Of a stretch of DNA of 64,000 nucleotides, positions 11,491 through 23,727 are shown in pieces. Location: NCBI RefSeq assembly GCF_009727055.1, contig NC_052353.1, positions 60,502,079 through 60,566,078 of the forward strand, given 5' to 3'. The stretch's first letter is position 1. Every line of letters begins with the position of its first letter. The position numbers and the translations under genes were made by a program. This DNA comes from Benincasa hispida. Its lineage: Eukaryota > Streptophyta > Magnoliopsida > Cucurbitales > Cucurbitaceae. The notes below the pieces were generated by a model. The model was not told the DNA's origin, did not search any database, and saw only the letters and a program-made list of their open reading frames with translations.

Positions 11491-14400
11491 GTTTGGGGCA
11501 AGGATCTAGGAAGCTGACTTCCTACACCTTTTTTCCACCTATTCAAACCCATGATTTTTTTTTTTTTTGTTCTAATTTAATCTAAGAAGTTGCCAGCCAA
11601 CTTTTGGATACCGCTTCCGATGACCGCCATTGGCTAACTCCAACCGCCACGTTCGATGATCATCTCCAAAGACCACTCTGGCCGCCACTTCCGGTAGCCC
11701 CACCGGCGAACAATTTTTTTCTAAGTCATTCCAAAGTGGCTCTTAGTTTAATTATAATAATATTTTTAAAATAAACTTTTTCTTCTAATTTCTCTTTTGG
11801 TGTTTTTTCAATTATTATTATTATTAATGGATTTTTTTTAATTATTTCCCTTCTCTTCTTTATTTAAAATTAATGTTTCCTTCATTTAGGAGATTTCATT
11901 TATTTTTTGTTTTTTCTAGTTCAAAATCGATCACCTATCTATATAGATCTCAAGTATATGTCGAATATATGGGTAATTGTATAATTAGGTATGCTTATTT
12001 AGGTGTATATATATACATATAGAAAGTCCTAAACTAATTTAACTTTTTTGTTTTTTTCGTTGGCCAATTTAACTAGCTCGAAGATTTAGAATTATTTTTT
12101 AAACGTAAAGGATTAAAATGTTGGTAACAACTTAGCACCAAATAAAAATTAAAACTCAAAACTTTATGATTTTTTAATTCCTCAAATGTAATTTGATAAA
12201 AAGAATATAATTTTTCAATAATTGAATACAAAACTAAAATACTAGTTTATTTTAATTTGAAGTTTAGCATGTTACACTAAAAAAACCCAATCATTTTCAA
12301 ATTAGTTAAAATGACAAAAGTCTCGAAGTCTTATCTCAAAAGCTAGTAAAATCAAAATACCAAATTATTTTTAAAATAAATTATAAATTTATAAATTTAG
12401 TCACATTTCTATTTCAATATTTTTTAAAGAAAAAAACATATATTATTGGAAATTTTTAGTTTAATTTAAACTCAACTATTATTACAATAATTAAGATGAG
12501 AAGTTTGAATTAAACTAATATCTAACCACTGATTAAATACAAAAAAAATTATTTCACAAACTCAAGATTTATAAATTTACCCTTTATTCTCAGAGTTCCT
12601 AAGCCTACATTCCATACACAGACTTCTTAAACCCAGATTTCTAAAAACTTATACTCCAAATATAGCTTTCTTAAACTCAGGCTAACCTCCTAACCTAATC
12701 CGAGGTTTAAGATTGCAAACGTTCCAACCAAACGCCCCCTTAAAGTTCTATTTGTTTGGTTGACAATAATCCAGATTTTGTTTTATGGTTTTAGATTCAC
12801 TGAATTCACCAAATATGTATTTGGCAGATAACCAAATTCCATTTTTGAAAACAATGTTTTCAAATCTGCCGGATTCTATTTTTGAAAATAATGTTTTTGA
12901 ATGATGTGATTCTAACCATGTTTCTGAAAAGAAAAAAAAACATTTTTTTGTTTTATTTCTATCAAAATTTTAAATTTTAAAATTTAAAATAATGACTTTA
13001 TTAAATAAAGATGAAAATATTTAGAAATATAATATGTTATATTATAAAATCAATTAATTTTATAAAAGTTTAAATATGTATTATGTAATGTATTAAAATT
13101 ATATAATATTACAAAATAATAATTGTACAAAATATAACTCACAAATAAATTAATAATATTTTATTGTCAACTAAAATAATTGATTATTGATAAATATAGT
13201 ATAAACACATTGTTTAAATTAAAATACAATTTCTGAAAGTGCTACCAAAATACATATTTAAAAACATAAAATACAACTTGATTTAACTTTAATTGAATTA
13301 GTTAAGTTCAAATTTCTATTTTCAGATCCGTTACGAAACATACCACAGCGATCTTAAACTATGTTGACACGACATTTAAAATACGCTAATAATCCAACTT
13401 TTTTGGACACCAACCAGCCATTGAAAATGGAAATTCTATGAGAAAATTATGATTAATAATGTTAATATAAAAATAATAAGAATTATAGACCATTCCACAA
13501 AATTCAAAGCATCCAAAGAATTCAAGATTTTAGAAAAGTATTAGTTTGGTATTTACATACAGAATTGTATTTTAATTTGTATGAGTGTGAAAGGAAAACT
13601 AAAAAGAATTGATCCTTTTGTTTCCCTGAAAAGAAAGCCGAGAGACAGAGCCCTAACTTAACTTAACCCAACCACATCACTGCAACAGAAAAACGTGGCC
13701 TTCACGACTTTCCCCAACTGAATCCTTAAATGTCAAAAGCATGATTTAATACATCATCAATAATTTCACACCCCAAATTTCTTTGCTTCATATTTTTTTT
13801 ACTACTAAATCTTTGCTTTATTACTACTTTACGGTTCTATTTCTTCTATTTTAGTTAAATTCTAAAAATAAAAATAACTTTTTAAAAATTATTTGATTTT
13901 TAACCGTTGTGAAAAATAGATAACTAAAAACAAAATAATACCGAATGAATCTAAAATTTTGAAAAAAAATTCCATAAGCTTCATTCAGAACAAAAGTGTA
14001 ATCTAATTGCACTTCTTTACTCCTAATAATTTTTTTAAAAAAATACGTGAAGATTAAACTACATCTAATTATTTTACCCTTAATAAAAGGTAGACAAGAT
14101 AAAAAGAAGTTGAAGAACAAGAAAAGTAATTAAATAATTATTAAACAGAACCTCTAGTATTGAAAACTAATAAATAATTATTAAACAGAGACTCGAATAC
14201 TTTAAATAAAATTAGTTCACATTTAGACTTGCTGTCAAGTGTGTAAAGAAGTGAGATACTATTTAGATTTATTATTTTAATTATTTTTAAATTAATAATT
14301 CTTTTATAATTTGTTATAATATATATTTATTTAAATTCTTAAACTAATTTTGTTTCAGAATTACTTAAAAAATGAGAACATATTTATTTAAATATAAAAA

Positions 14401-14918
14401 ATTTACTATCAACTTTAATAATTTGATAACAATAAAGACAGTTAAGAGTTTTTCCTAAAATCAATCCCTACGATTGCAGAAAGAGTCATAAACGAGCCTT
14501 AGACTGCTGTCGAACCTATACAACTCTAACTGATAATAATTCACAAAGGATTGTGAACTAATTTTCTAAGAATGTATCAATTTCATGCTTATGTTTACTG
14601 GAAAGTAAACTTAGATCTAATTAATCACAAAATTAAAGTTTTTGGAGAAAAAAATGAGAACACAACTTAAAAATTTACTTTGTAATGTAAGTTTAAATGT
14701 TTATTTTACATGCAGAACTCTCAACAATAATACATTAGGATAAAAAATAAAAATGGTAAAGAAACTTGCATATTAAAATTACATTACGAGAAAATTAGAA
14801 TAATACACAACAAAAGCAGAAAATTTTCAAATCAGACGCCCCTCCCTGTCTCAAGTTCCTAATACAAAGTTACAAACAACAAAACAAAACACATAAATTC
14901 TAAGTGGAAAATCAGCAG
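11491..14918. other. Gene-poor AT-rich intergenic region
   Basis: No convincing coding sequence. A GC-richer patch at about 11590-11710 (repeated CCGCCA/CCGATGA-type words) stands out but has no long frame. A segment ending CCAACCAAACGCCCCC near 12740 looks like a MITE terminus of the GTTTGGTTGG type. The frame at 13851-14120 is low-complexity and is not supported as a gene. Confidence 0.5.
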
Positions 14919-14933
14919 NNNNNNNNNNNNNNN
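14919..14933. other. Assembly gap (15 N)
   Basis: Fifteen undetermined bases lie 140 bp beyond the stop codon of the TZF gene, so they may fall in its 3' UTR or terminator region. Confidence 0.95.
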
Positions 14934-15072
14934 CAAAACAATAATTCACAATGATTATTAATGACTATTTTTTTTCACACCTCACCCATATATATAATAA
15001 CTGCTATATATACGGATGGTGTAATATTTACAGTTCCCTCTCAAAAAGTGTTATTTCTTCTTCTTCTTTAGT

Positions 15073-16236
15073 TTACATCAGCAGATCATTAACCCATCCG
15101 AGATCCGGATCGGAGGCGGAGGTCCATCCATTGTTGTTACCTTTGTTCTCGACGGGGAAGTTCATCGATGCGGTGGAGACATTTGGAGTAGAAGGTGAGA
15201 GAACAAACTGTAGTTGATCCTCATTGTTCAGAGACGAAACATCGATCCAAGGAATCGTCTGTCTTGGAGAAGCGGCGGCGGCGGCGGCGGCTAAAGTAGC
15301 ATTAGCGTCATCGATATTCATGGATTCAATTGAGCTCATCAGCTCAGTCAGTGCATCTTTATAGCTCAAAACTCCATTAAACTTAGACTGATCAGGATTA
15401 TTGTACCTCGAAATCGGCGAAAATCCATTCATCGATGACCGAGGTTTTCCGGGCGAGACCGGCGGAGAGAGCGGTGGTGACAGATGAGACATTCCAAAAA
15501 GCGTCGAAGTCGGTGAGGAAGTGGCGGCGGCGGCTCCACCACAATGACAAAGCAAACAGCAGTGATTAGAACCGGCAGAAGCCGACCTAAGAGTAGAATT
15601 TCTCTTATTCGGCGAAGAACAAGAGCCGCCGCCTTGAAAATTACTCACAGGAGGCAAAAGACGAAGCTCACGAGGTGAATGAGCAAAGAAACAAACCTTC
15701 CTCTTACAATTCTTTCCATCTTTACAAGCCTCAGTCCGATACCTCGCCGGATGAAGCCAACATTCAAAAACTCCATGAGCGAACTCACATCCATCACCAC
15801 GACCACAACCGCCGCGACGGAACTCCGGACACATGGTACCAGAGTAATGAAAACGACGAGGATCTCGCCGCCGTGCCTTCTCTCCAGGATGAGCAAACGG
15901 ACAATCCGTCCAATCATGACTCCGACTACGAGTACACCGCCTCACCTTAAACTCATACATCCTAAAATGATCTGACGAATACGGATCTCCATCCTCCTCC
16001 ACTTCATCCTCACCATTAAACGGCAAAAATTTCTGCAAAAGAGATTCAACAGCAAACGAAAACCGCGGCGAATCAGAACACATTTCACCGTTTTCTCGTC
16101 TCACCGCAGCAAGAAGCTTCCTCGGCGGAACGTTAATGTCCTTGAGAAAAGATGAAGAACACGAAGAAGAAGAAGATGGAAACTGAAACTGAAATGGAAA
16201 TTGAAATTTGTGTTGCTCAGTACAAACACTGCTCAT
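15073..16236 (-). CDS. Tandem CCCH zinc-finger protein, plant RR-TZF family (TZF2/TZF3-like)
   Basis: This intronless gene encodes 387 aa, from ATG at 16236 to TAA at 15073-15075. An in-frame ATG 56 codons upstream is not used as the start because its extension is hydrophobic and lies in the presumed promoter. After a serine- and phenylalanine-rich N-terminus comes the plant arginine-rich module C-X5-H-X4-C-X3-H (C101, H107, C112, H116). Then come two CCCH fingers: C-X7-C-X5-C-X3-H (C136, C144, C150, H154), a 16-residue linker, and C-X5-C-X4-C-X3-H (C171, C177, C182, H186). All zinc ligands are intact. The tail has [12 protein letters not shown], seven alanines (about 316-322) and ends [10 protein letters not shown], as in the TZF2/TZF3 group. 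Known relatives bind AU-rich RNA, shuttle between nucleus and P-body or stress granules, and act in ABA, jasmonate and stress responses; the same role here is inferred. The exact orthologue cannot be named without alignment. Confidence 0.95.
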   Translation of the reverse strand: MSSVCTEQHKFQFPFQFQFPSSSSSCSSSFLKDINVPPRKLLAAVRRENGEMCSDSPRFSFAVESLLQKFLPFNGEDEVEEDGDPYSSDHFRMYEFKVRRCTRSRSHDWTDCPFAHPGEKARRRDPRRFHYSGTMCPEFRRGGCGRGDGCEFAHGVFECWLHPARYRTEACKDGKNCKRKVCFFAHSPRELRLLPPVSNFQGGGSCSSPNKRNSTLRSASAGSNHCCLLCHCGGAAAATSSPTSTLFGMSHLSPPLSPPVSPGKPRSSMNGFSPISRYNNPDQSKFNGVLSYKDALTELMSSIESMNIDDANATLAAAAAAASPRQTIPWIDVSSLNNEDQLQFVLSPSTPNVSTASMNFPVENKGNNNGWTSASDPDLGWVNDLLM

Positions 16237-16300
16237 TTGAAGAACTGAAAAATTAGGGCAAACGAAGAAGAGGTAGAAGAATAAGAACAGAGAAGAAGAG

Positions 16301-16310
16301 TTTAAATAGT
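16301..16310 (-). promoter_or_regulatory. Probable TATA box of the TZF gene
   Basis: The minus strand reads ACTATTTAAA, 65-74 bp upstream of the ATG. Initiation about 30 bp downstream would give a short pyrimidine-rich 5' UTR (CTCTTCTTCTCTG-type sequence), as is common for plant genes. No other TATA candidate lies as close. Confidence 0.4.
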
Positions 16311-16439
16311 TGGAGAAACAGAGGAGAGAGAAAACAAGAGGAGAGAGAAAGACGGTATGGGGCAGAAATTGCGTGGCTTCATAACATTTGGGGTAAGCAT
16401 GCAAAAAAGGGTATGTGGCAATATCGTAGGGCTCTATAT

Positions 16440-19400
16440 TGAAATTATTTTGTCCTTATTCTTAATATGCACATTTTTTTAAAAAAAGAAATTAATTTAA
16501 TTTAATATATTATTTATAAAATTTTTTAAAAAAATAATGATTAAATTATTCCAAACTGTCTCCGGCTTCCCATCTGACCAAAGTTATTTTGGAATTTTGT
16601 TTAGTGTGTTCGGATTTGGAATTGGCACCACCCGATTGAAAGATCTTGGAGCAGTTTTTTCTTTATAAATTATTAATAAATTAATTTAATGGGTTTATTT
16701 TCGAACTTATCTACGTTATATATTAATATTATAGTATAAGGTAATTTTATCACAACATTATTCTCGAACTCGTATAGGATAATTTTAGAATATGGTAAAT
16801 TGCAATTTTTGTCGCCTTCTGTTCCTGATTTGCTCTAGAAACTTTCATATGTATCTCTCATACTCGTTTTTCTATTTAATTAATTTACACCATTTATGTC
16901 AATTTTTAGTTTGATTTCATCAAATATCATGAATACGTGTATCATCAACCATCAACATGAGAGCTTTAAAGATATACATTTTCCAACCGGACTTGAAATT
17001 CTAATTCTTGAATACTAGTTGAGCTATGTTTAAATTGATAAACTTGATGATAACTACGATTTTCACATGAATTACTCTAAAATATGGTTAAATATTACAC
17101 ATTTTGTTGTCATGTGTAAGTGAATCGATTTCAATTATATCTATGGATACTTTGAATTATCTCATGAATGGTTAAAAAATAAATGGAATTTAAGTATTTT
17201 TTATCTTCTTGTTTCAATTTTATGAGTTCGATCTCTCACCTATACAATTATTAAGTTGTTTTTAGTTATATCATAATATATAATATTGTTATTTGAAGTT
17301 GAACAATATGAGATCATAGCAATTCAAACATATCTAACTTATGGTCAAGATTATATATGATTGCTAAATCAATAGAGCTAACTTGAAGTTAGTCATATAA
17401 TTATGGATTGTTGTTTCGATTTATTTATGCATGCATCATATGGGACATGATGAGTAACATTAGGGAAGATAAATGTAATTTTTCTTTTTTTAATTCAATA
17501 ATGTCAAGAGTGAGAAAATTTAAGCTCCGTTTAGAAATCATATCGTTTTTTTTTTTTTGAAAATTTAAACATATTTCTTCTCAATTTCTTACCATGATTT
17601 GCATTTTAAGTACAATAGTTGAATTATTAGCGTAGTTTTAAAATTAAAAACAAGTTTTTAAAAGTTACTTTTCTTTTCAATTTTCAAATTGACTTAAAGA
17701 AGAAATTTAGAGGTGGAAATAGTATTTATAGATGAAAATACGCAACGATGTATAATAGGAATTTATTAGATTATGTGCTACAAAATATTATAGGGTTTGT
17801 AATTGTGTAATTGTGTAATTGTGTCTCTCTAGCCTTGAGTTGGGCCAACCATGAAGCTTCTTCATCCAAAGTAGCCCATTGTTAATTATTTTCCTTTTAC
17901 TATCTTATGGTATCTACCAAATGCTTTTTAATAATTACTTTCAACACAACCATGGCCCATGTCATGTGCTTGTAAATAAATCTATACTCTTTTATGAATT
18001 ATTCTCTACCAATTTCAATGGTTCAAACTCACTTTTTACAGGCTGAAAATATCAAATTCTAGATGCTTCCTCTCTCTATATTTTATCCCCTCCTCACTTC
18101 TTTATATGCCTAATGGCTTTTCTTTGCACTTTTTTTAAAACAAAAATACTTAGAATCTACCCCTATCTTCATGTATCCTATCAAATTATCTAATCACAAC
18201 TTGACACGTGGCAAATTCATCTCACCTCTTTTTTGAAATATTTTACATGTGATGAGGATGAAATGCATAAAAATAGATACATCCAAGTATCACTCATTTG
18301 AAAATATTCATAGCTGAATGGATAATGGATTGCACCTAATCCTGTAGCACGTAGTAAAATATAATAATAATAATAATAACAATTCATTTTTTTTTTTAAA
18401 TTGTATATATTTGTTTCATGGAAAAATTTTATTGAGTGGTTGTCGCACAAAAATATGAACAACCCAAACAACACCCAATTTTTTTCCTTTGCTGGTTGAA
18501 TGATAAAAAAAAATTGTAAACATCCAATTTGGTAATTATTTCGTTTTTTATCTTTTGTTTTTTAAAATTAAGTATATTTACTTTATTTTTTTACAAGGAT
18601 TTCATATTTCTTAAATACAAAACCTAAATTCCAAATTTAAAGAATGAAAAATAATTTTAAAACTACTTCTTTTAGTTTTAAAATTTTGATTTAGTTTTCG
18701 AAAATATTAATAAACAATAAATGACCGAGGTAGAGTGTTTAGAGAATAAATAAATAAATAAATAAATGGTTTTATACTAAAACCTTCAACATAGTTCAAA
18801 GAGAACTTTAAAGTGAAAAGGCGTCCAAATCTTATTGCTTAGTCCACAGTTATAGTTCCCAAAATAATTAAGAATAAGTGAAGAAAATTTGAACTTAAAA
18901 GCTTGAAGTTTCTCAAAATTCAATTATCAAAGTGACTAATAATAAATTTGTTAATATTTCTTTAAAGCTTTTTAGTTCAACCATATATATCATCAGAGCA
19001 AGAAATTCGAACATCTAACTTTAATTAAGAATATATATTATTTTTAGTTATATATATATTCAATTTGTATGATTTTAAATAATAACCATTATAAAATGAG
19101 TTTTTTTTTTTTTAAACTTGATTGAAGTTTTTATTAATTAATTAATCATATTAGTTATATGGGACCAAAGGTGCATGTCAATTCACCTTGTTAATCTTTT
19201 ATTTATGAAACACATTTCACTTTGATTTTGTAGAGGTTAGTTGTCTCACACTTATACTACATGTAATGTTAGAATGACTTTTATATAACCAATGTGCATT
19301 TAATCTCATGAATATAATGTGTGTTCTCAATGTTTTCTCAACTTTAGTTAAGCATATTCCATAGGCCGTCCATCCAATCCCATCAATTAAATGGGCCAAC

Positions 19401-19518
19401 TGTTTGAGCCCAACTAGCTTTACTTAAAGCCCACGATGACCCAGCCCATTACTTCAAGCCCATAGCCCGAAGAGTGTTTTGACTCTTTTGTAGCACCTAA
19501 CATATCAAATATATATAT
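16440..19518. other. AT-rich intergenic region with MITE remnants
   Basis: No gene is recognisable. Degenerate pieces of the dispersed element with GTTTGGTAACCATTTGG-type ends lie at about 17523-17740 and 18516-18725. A TAA/ATA microsatellite sits near 18360-18380. Five TGGGCY motifs cluster at about 19390-19465. The frames at 18217-18474 and 19217-19399 have no recognisable similarity and are not called. Confidence 0.5.
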
Positions 19519-19830
19519 TAAAATATTATTTTAGTCATTATACTTTAATGTTCGTTCAATTTTAGTTTTTGTACTTTTAAATATCCATATACTTTTAATA
19601 AATCTCAAATTTAGTCTCTTGAATGTTTGAAAGGGAACTAAGTTTAAGATTTTAGTCCATGTACTTTTAATAAATATCAAATTTTAGTTCCTAAATTAAT
19701 CGACGATTAACAAGCAAAGGAAACTAAATTTAAGATTTATTGAAAGTATAAAAACTAAAATTGAACATTTAAAAATATATAGACCAAAATTGAACAAACT
19801 CCAAAGTATAGGGACGAAAATGATATTTTA
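19519..19830. repeat. Fold-back MITE-like element (about 312 bp)
   Basis: The left end TAAAATATTATTTTAGTC and the right end GACGAAAATGATATTTTA are imperfect inverted repeats. The interior keeps the palindromic pattern: ATTTTAGTTTTTGTACTTT on the left against AAAGTATAAAAACTAAAAT on the right. No coding capacity. Similar TTTTAGTCC-type fold-backs occur in PP2C intron 3 and near 47300. Confidence 0.7.
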
Positions 19831-20130
19831 ACTACAAAAAGATTATTTGAGAAGGATATAGTTGGTAATTACACCGTTATCCATATACACATGAGATGAA
19901 AACTATAAAAATACTTGGAGTTTACCTTAGTGATCACTGGAGAGTATATATAATTTTGAATTCGCACGTAACGGTTATGGTGAGGTAGTCATGTTGAATA
20001 GGATTTTTTGAAATTTTGGGGTTTTGAAGTAATATTTATAAGAGAGTTGTCTAATTAAAATAATAGCTTACAAACGGTAGCCAACCTAGCAGATAAGTAT
20101 TAAAATAAATGATATGTGACCAATTGTGTA

Positions 20131-20541
20131 AAATTGCATTATTTCATGAATGAACACGTCTTTTCGTAATTAACCAATTTGAAGAAGAGAATAACTATTC
20201 GAATGGTCACGAATAGTCTATAAATGTCTCTTTTTCAAATTGCTTAGAAGAATTTTTCATAATCACTTTTCTCCCATTAAAAATTTTTCCCTTTTTATAA
20301 AGTAGTTGAAGTTCGATTTATTTCCACAAACTGTAGTTCACTAGATCTTGTGGCAGAGTGCTTCTTTCATAAGAAAGTTAATCTATTCTATCCGGGTAGA
20401 TAATTACTCATGAAACTTAAGCACTAGAATGAGTAAAATTGTCTTAAAAAGACAACGTGAAGTCATTAGGCTTAGATTCTTTTCAGTATACCAAATTTTG
20501 TATTTTCTAATTTTTTTTGTATGATATTATTCATATAACAA
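20131..20541 (+). repeat. Dispersed repeat R, copy 1
   Basis: About 410 bp starting AAATTGCATTATTTCATGAA and ending ATGATATTATTCATATAAC. Two further copies lie in tandem at 38170-38459 and 38465-38873 in the same orientation. Landmarks such as GAACACGTCTTTT, AGAAGAATTTTTCATAATC and TTCATAAGAAAGTTAATCT are shared. It could be the R/U5 part of an LTR family or an unclassified repeat. There is no coding content. Confidence 0.75.
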
Positions 20542-21433
20542 TCTTAAAACAGTTTTTATATTGTATTTTATGCCACTTTTCCTGGTGCATCATTTTATGT
20601 ATAGTTTTATGGCTCTTCTATATGTTTCACATTGGTTATAGGCTTGCACATTATTTGATGTCTTTTCATCAACTTTTTAGTGGATATAACCACTTTAAAA
20701 GTGTTTATGGAATTTGGTTATTTGTATTTTGAACTTTGTTGCGTAATCAAAGGAGATTTTCTACCAATTCTTTAGTGTTGGATTTGAATTGTGTTGGAGT
20801 AGTTTAGTATTCTGTTTCCCTGAAAACCACATGCAGTTATGTGCTTATTTTGTTTTTGTTTGTGTTGAACGAAGAGGAAAAATAATTATTGACCCTTTTT
20901 TTTTCATTAACAAAGTTGGCAAAACCGCATGGTGATTAAGGTTGGTGTGAACTTTCGACTCCTCCAATTGCATTATAAGGAGAATTATTACTCCCTTTCA
21001 TTCATTTTTTTTCTTTGAGTATCATTTTATTGTTTAAAATTTGGGCTTCTTTTACTATTTATGTATGTAATAGGTATTAAACATATTGTTCTCGTATTGT
21101 TTTATGTTTCAAGCATAATGAATAATACCTCAAGTTTTATTTTATGAGAACTTGTTTGGTAAAGTTATTTACTTTGGTTCATAAATATTTGGTGATCAAT
21201 TTCACGCCAATGTCATCAATAATATCAAATTGTTGTACTACATAGTGTTGGTGGAAGTCATGGAGAAATTTATGAGAAATTTAATAACAATGATTTCAAT
21301 TGGTAACAAGAAGAAATGTTGTCCTTTGGTTTTGGCAAGATTTTGAACAGATATGCTATTGTAATGTTAAAGGAGAAGTAAATAAAGAAAAGTTGTTTAC
21401 ACTTGAGTCATAGAAACACATGCAAAACATTTA
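20542..21433. other. Intergenic stretch without a recognisable gene
   Basis: AT-rich, with one 71-residue hydrophobic frame (20517-20732) that begins inside repeat R and resembles nothing known to me. Nothing else is supported. Confidence 0.4.
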
Positions 21434-21438
21434 TGCAA

Positions 21439-22270
21439 AGTGACAAAATAGGTAAAATCAGGAAATAACCGATGAGCTCTATTGAATGAATGAATTATTT
21501 GGTACTAGGGTTGGCAAAAATCCCCGCGGGGTCAGGTTCCTGCGAGCCGGAGTGTGGAATCCCCAGTTTGACCAGGGCTGGGGTCAAACCAAGGATAAAA
21601 AACGGGTCCCCGACCCCGCCCCGAATATTTTTTTAAATAATTTTAATAATAATAACATAAATAAATATATATATAAATAAAACATTAGCTAGTTTTATTA
21701 TTTTAATTATTTTAATTTATTTCATAATATAATTATATTAAATTAAATTTTTTTATTAAATCTAAAATGTTTTTAATTATTAATTTAAATAAATAAAATT
21801 ATAATAATACAAATTTGTTATATTAAATATTTAAAATTTGAATATAAATATAAAAATTTAATTGATTTTAAATAAATAATTAATTAAAAATAAAAATATA
21901 AACATGAAATTTTTCCCTGCGGGGACCCAATCCCCAAATGGAGATTCCCCGACCCAACCCCGACTCCCCAAAATGGGAAATGGGGCGGGGACAGGGATTA
22001 TAAATCCCCATGGGGACCGGGACGAGGAGTGCATCCTCGACTCCGTCCTGCCCCGTTGCCAACCCTATTTAGTACAAAGGAATCCAATAAATAATACAAG
22101 GGCAGCAGAGCAAGCCCGATAACATGAATACAAAGAATAACAAATAAAATAACCGACCAAACGACATCGTACAAGGTAAAGAATGGAGAGGAAAGAAAAC
22201 GGGTAAGTGTTATGTTGTGATGGGCTCTTTAGGCTTTTTTGAGTTGGGCCATTTGGGCTCTATTCTCACA
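21439..22270 (-). repeat. 3' LTR of copia element C, interrupted by a MITE
   Basis: Without the 562-bp MITE and its 8-bp duplication, the LTR is about 262 bp, close to the 270-bp partner LTR at 31763-32032. Both share GGTAAAATCAGGAAATA, GATGAGCTCTATTGAATG and AACGACATCGTACA-type blocks, with scattered substitutions. The purine tract GAGGGGGGA lies immediately inside it on the minus strand (plus 22271-22279). Confidence 0.9.
21506..22067. mobile_element. hAT-like MITE (562 bp) in the copia C LTR
   Basis: The ends are perfect 12-bp inverted repeats TAGGGTTGGCAA. The flanks are an 8-bp target duplication with one mismatch, TTTGGTAC (21498-21505) and TTTAGTAC (22068-22075). The partner LTR at 31763-32032 carries the empty site. 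An 8-bp duplication and this end sequence fit the hAT superfamily. Both arms are rich in CCCCG/CGGGG runs and the centre is extremely AT-rich. No transposase is encoded; short frames at 21486-21680 and 21904-22122 are incidental. Confidence 0.9.
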
Positions 22271-22290
22271 TCCCCCCTCAAACGAAAAGG

Positions 22291-23336
22291 TTATGGTAGC
22301 ACACCGAGTTTGGAGTGAAGAGTAGTAAAACGGGCTTCTGTCAACGGTTTGGTTAAGCCATCTGCTAATTGATTTGAAGATGGCACATACCAAAGGTCGA
22401 TTGTTTTAGCCAACACTTTGTCAAGAACAAAATGAACATCGAGCTCAACATGTTTGCTGCAAGAGTGAAAGACCAAATTGACAGCTAGTGAGAGTGCACT
22501 TAAGTTGTCGCACCAAATAATAGGAGTTGCAGTCGGGCAGAGGTTCATGAAGAAGAGATTGAACCCAAGAGATTTCAGGTGCAGTCTGAGCTAACGAACG
22601 ATATTCTAATTTTGTACTCGATATGGTAACTACATATTACTTTTTGGAAGGCCAAGAAATTAGAGAATGGCTAAGAAAGAGGCAGTGAGCTGCAACAGAC
22701 TTTCAGTCATCAATACTACATGCCCAATCAACATTAGTATAGGCTATAAGACCTGTGTGTTCTGTCTTTAGGAGAAACAAACCATAATTGATAGTGCCCT
22801 TAAGATAGTGAAGAACACGCTTATCTGCTTGCCAGTGGAGTGATGTAGGATGTTGTAAGAACTAACTTAATTTATTCACAATGTAGGAGCTGTCTGGTCT
22901 GGTGTGTGTGCGGTATTGAAGAGCACCCAAAAGGCTTATATAATGAGTTGAATTGTCCATAGTTTCCCCTTCAGAAGCAGAAATCTGCTTACTTGTGATG
23001 GCAGGGGTTAAACATGGCTTAATATGGGATAAGCCAAACCGATCCAACAGATCAAAAATATAATTTCGTTGCAGTAGATGCATCCCAGCAGGTGTGCAAA
23101 GAACTTCAACACCTGGATAATAGCTCAACAGTCCCAGGTCCTTCAAAGAAAACATGGTATTTAATTGTTGAATGAACCTGTCTATAAAAGAAGTAGAATC
23201 ACCTGTGATTAGTATATCATCAACATAATGTGAGTTATTTGCTCGAGAGTTGACAAAACCCTAGTGAAGAATCATCTGTGATTAGTATATCATTAAAGAA
23301 AAAGAGTGAGTTATTTGCTCGAGAGTTGACAAAACC
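22291..23336 (-). pseudogene. copia C reverse transcriptase end and RNase H
   Basis: The frame 22291-22548 is the RNase H C-terminal part, with IIWCDNLSALSLAVN, KHVELDVHFV and NQLADGLTKPLT. The frame 22862-23155 is the post-catalytic RT segment (KDLGLLSYYPGVEVL, LLGALQYRTHTRPD). A stretch between them at about 22550-22860 is interrupted by stops. The YVDD catalytic motif is readable on the minus strand near 23230-23215, next to a local 73-76-bp tandem duplication. Together these copy element RNA to DNA and remove the RNA strand. The copy is decayed. Confidence 0.85.
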
Positions 23337-23346
23337 CTATTGAAGA
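23198..23346. repeat. Tandem duplication within the copia C reverse transcriptase
   Basis: Two imperfect copies, 23198-23270 and 23271-23346, share TGTGATTAGTATATCAT and a stretch beginning GAGTTATTTGCTCGAG. The duplication lies at the YVDD motif and disrupts the RT frame. Confidence 0.85.
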
Positions 23347-23727
23347 AGAGTATGTCTGAGACGATCAAACCAAACTCGAGGTGCCTGCTTGAGACCATAA
23401 AGAGCTTTGTGTAATATGCAGACATAGGTGGGTCGTTGCAAGTCAATAAAACCATTTGGTTGCTTCATATAGACGTCCTTTTCAAGAACTCCATTAAGGA
23501 ATGCATTGTTTATGTCAAGTTGATGAACAACCCAATCTTTTGAGACAGCCAGGGCGAGGATGATGCAAATGGTTGGAGCTTTTACAACTGGGTTGAAAGT
23601 CTCATGAAAATCCACGCCAACATTTGATGAAAGTATTTTGCAACCAAGCAAGCTTTACGTCATTCTATTGATCCATTAGAGAGATGCTTGACTTTAAAAA
23701 CACATTTGTTACCTACAAGATTGACCC
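23337..23727 (-). pseudogene. copia C reverse transcriptase, N-terminal part
   Basis: The frame 23337-23651 contains GVDFHETFNPVVKAPTICI, VVHQLDINNAFLNGVLEKDV and LHKALYGLKQAPRVWFDRL. These are the diagnostic copia RT blocks, including the first catalytic aspartate (QLDINNAFL). Upstream frames are shifted. Confidence 0.9.

Noticed and set aside
15675..15975. Two plus-strand frames of about 90-98 aa and a minus-strand 90-aa frame within the TZF gene
   Set aside because: They are overlapping shadows of the real TZF reading frame, with no motif and no promoter of their own.
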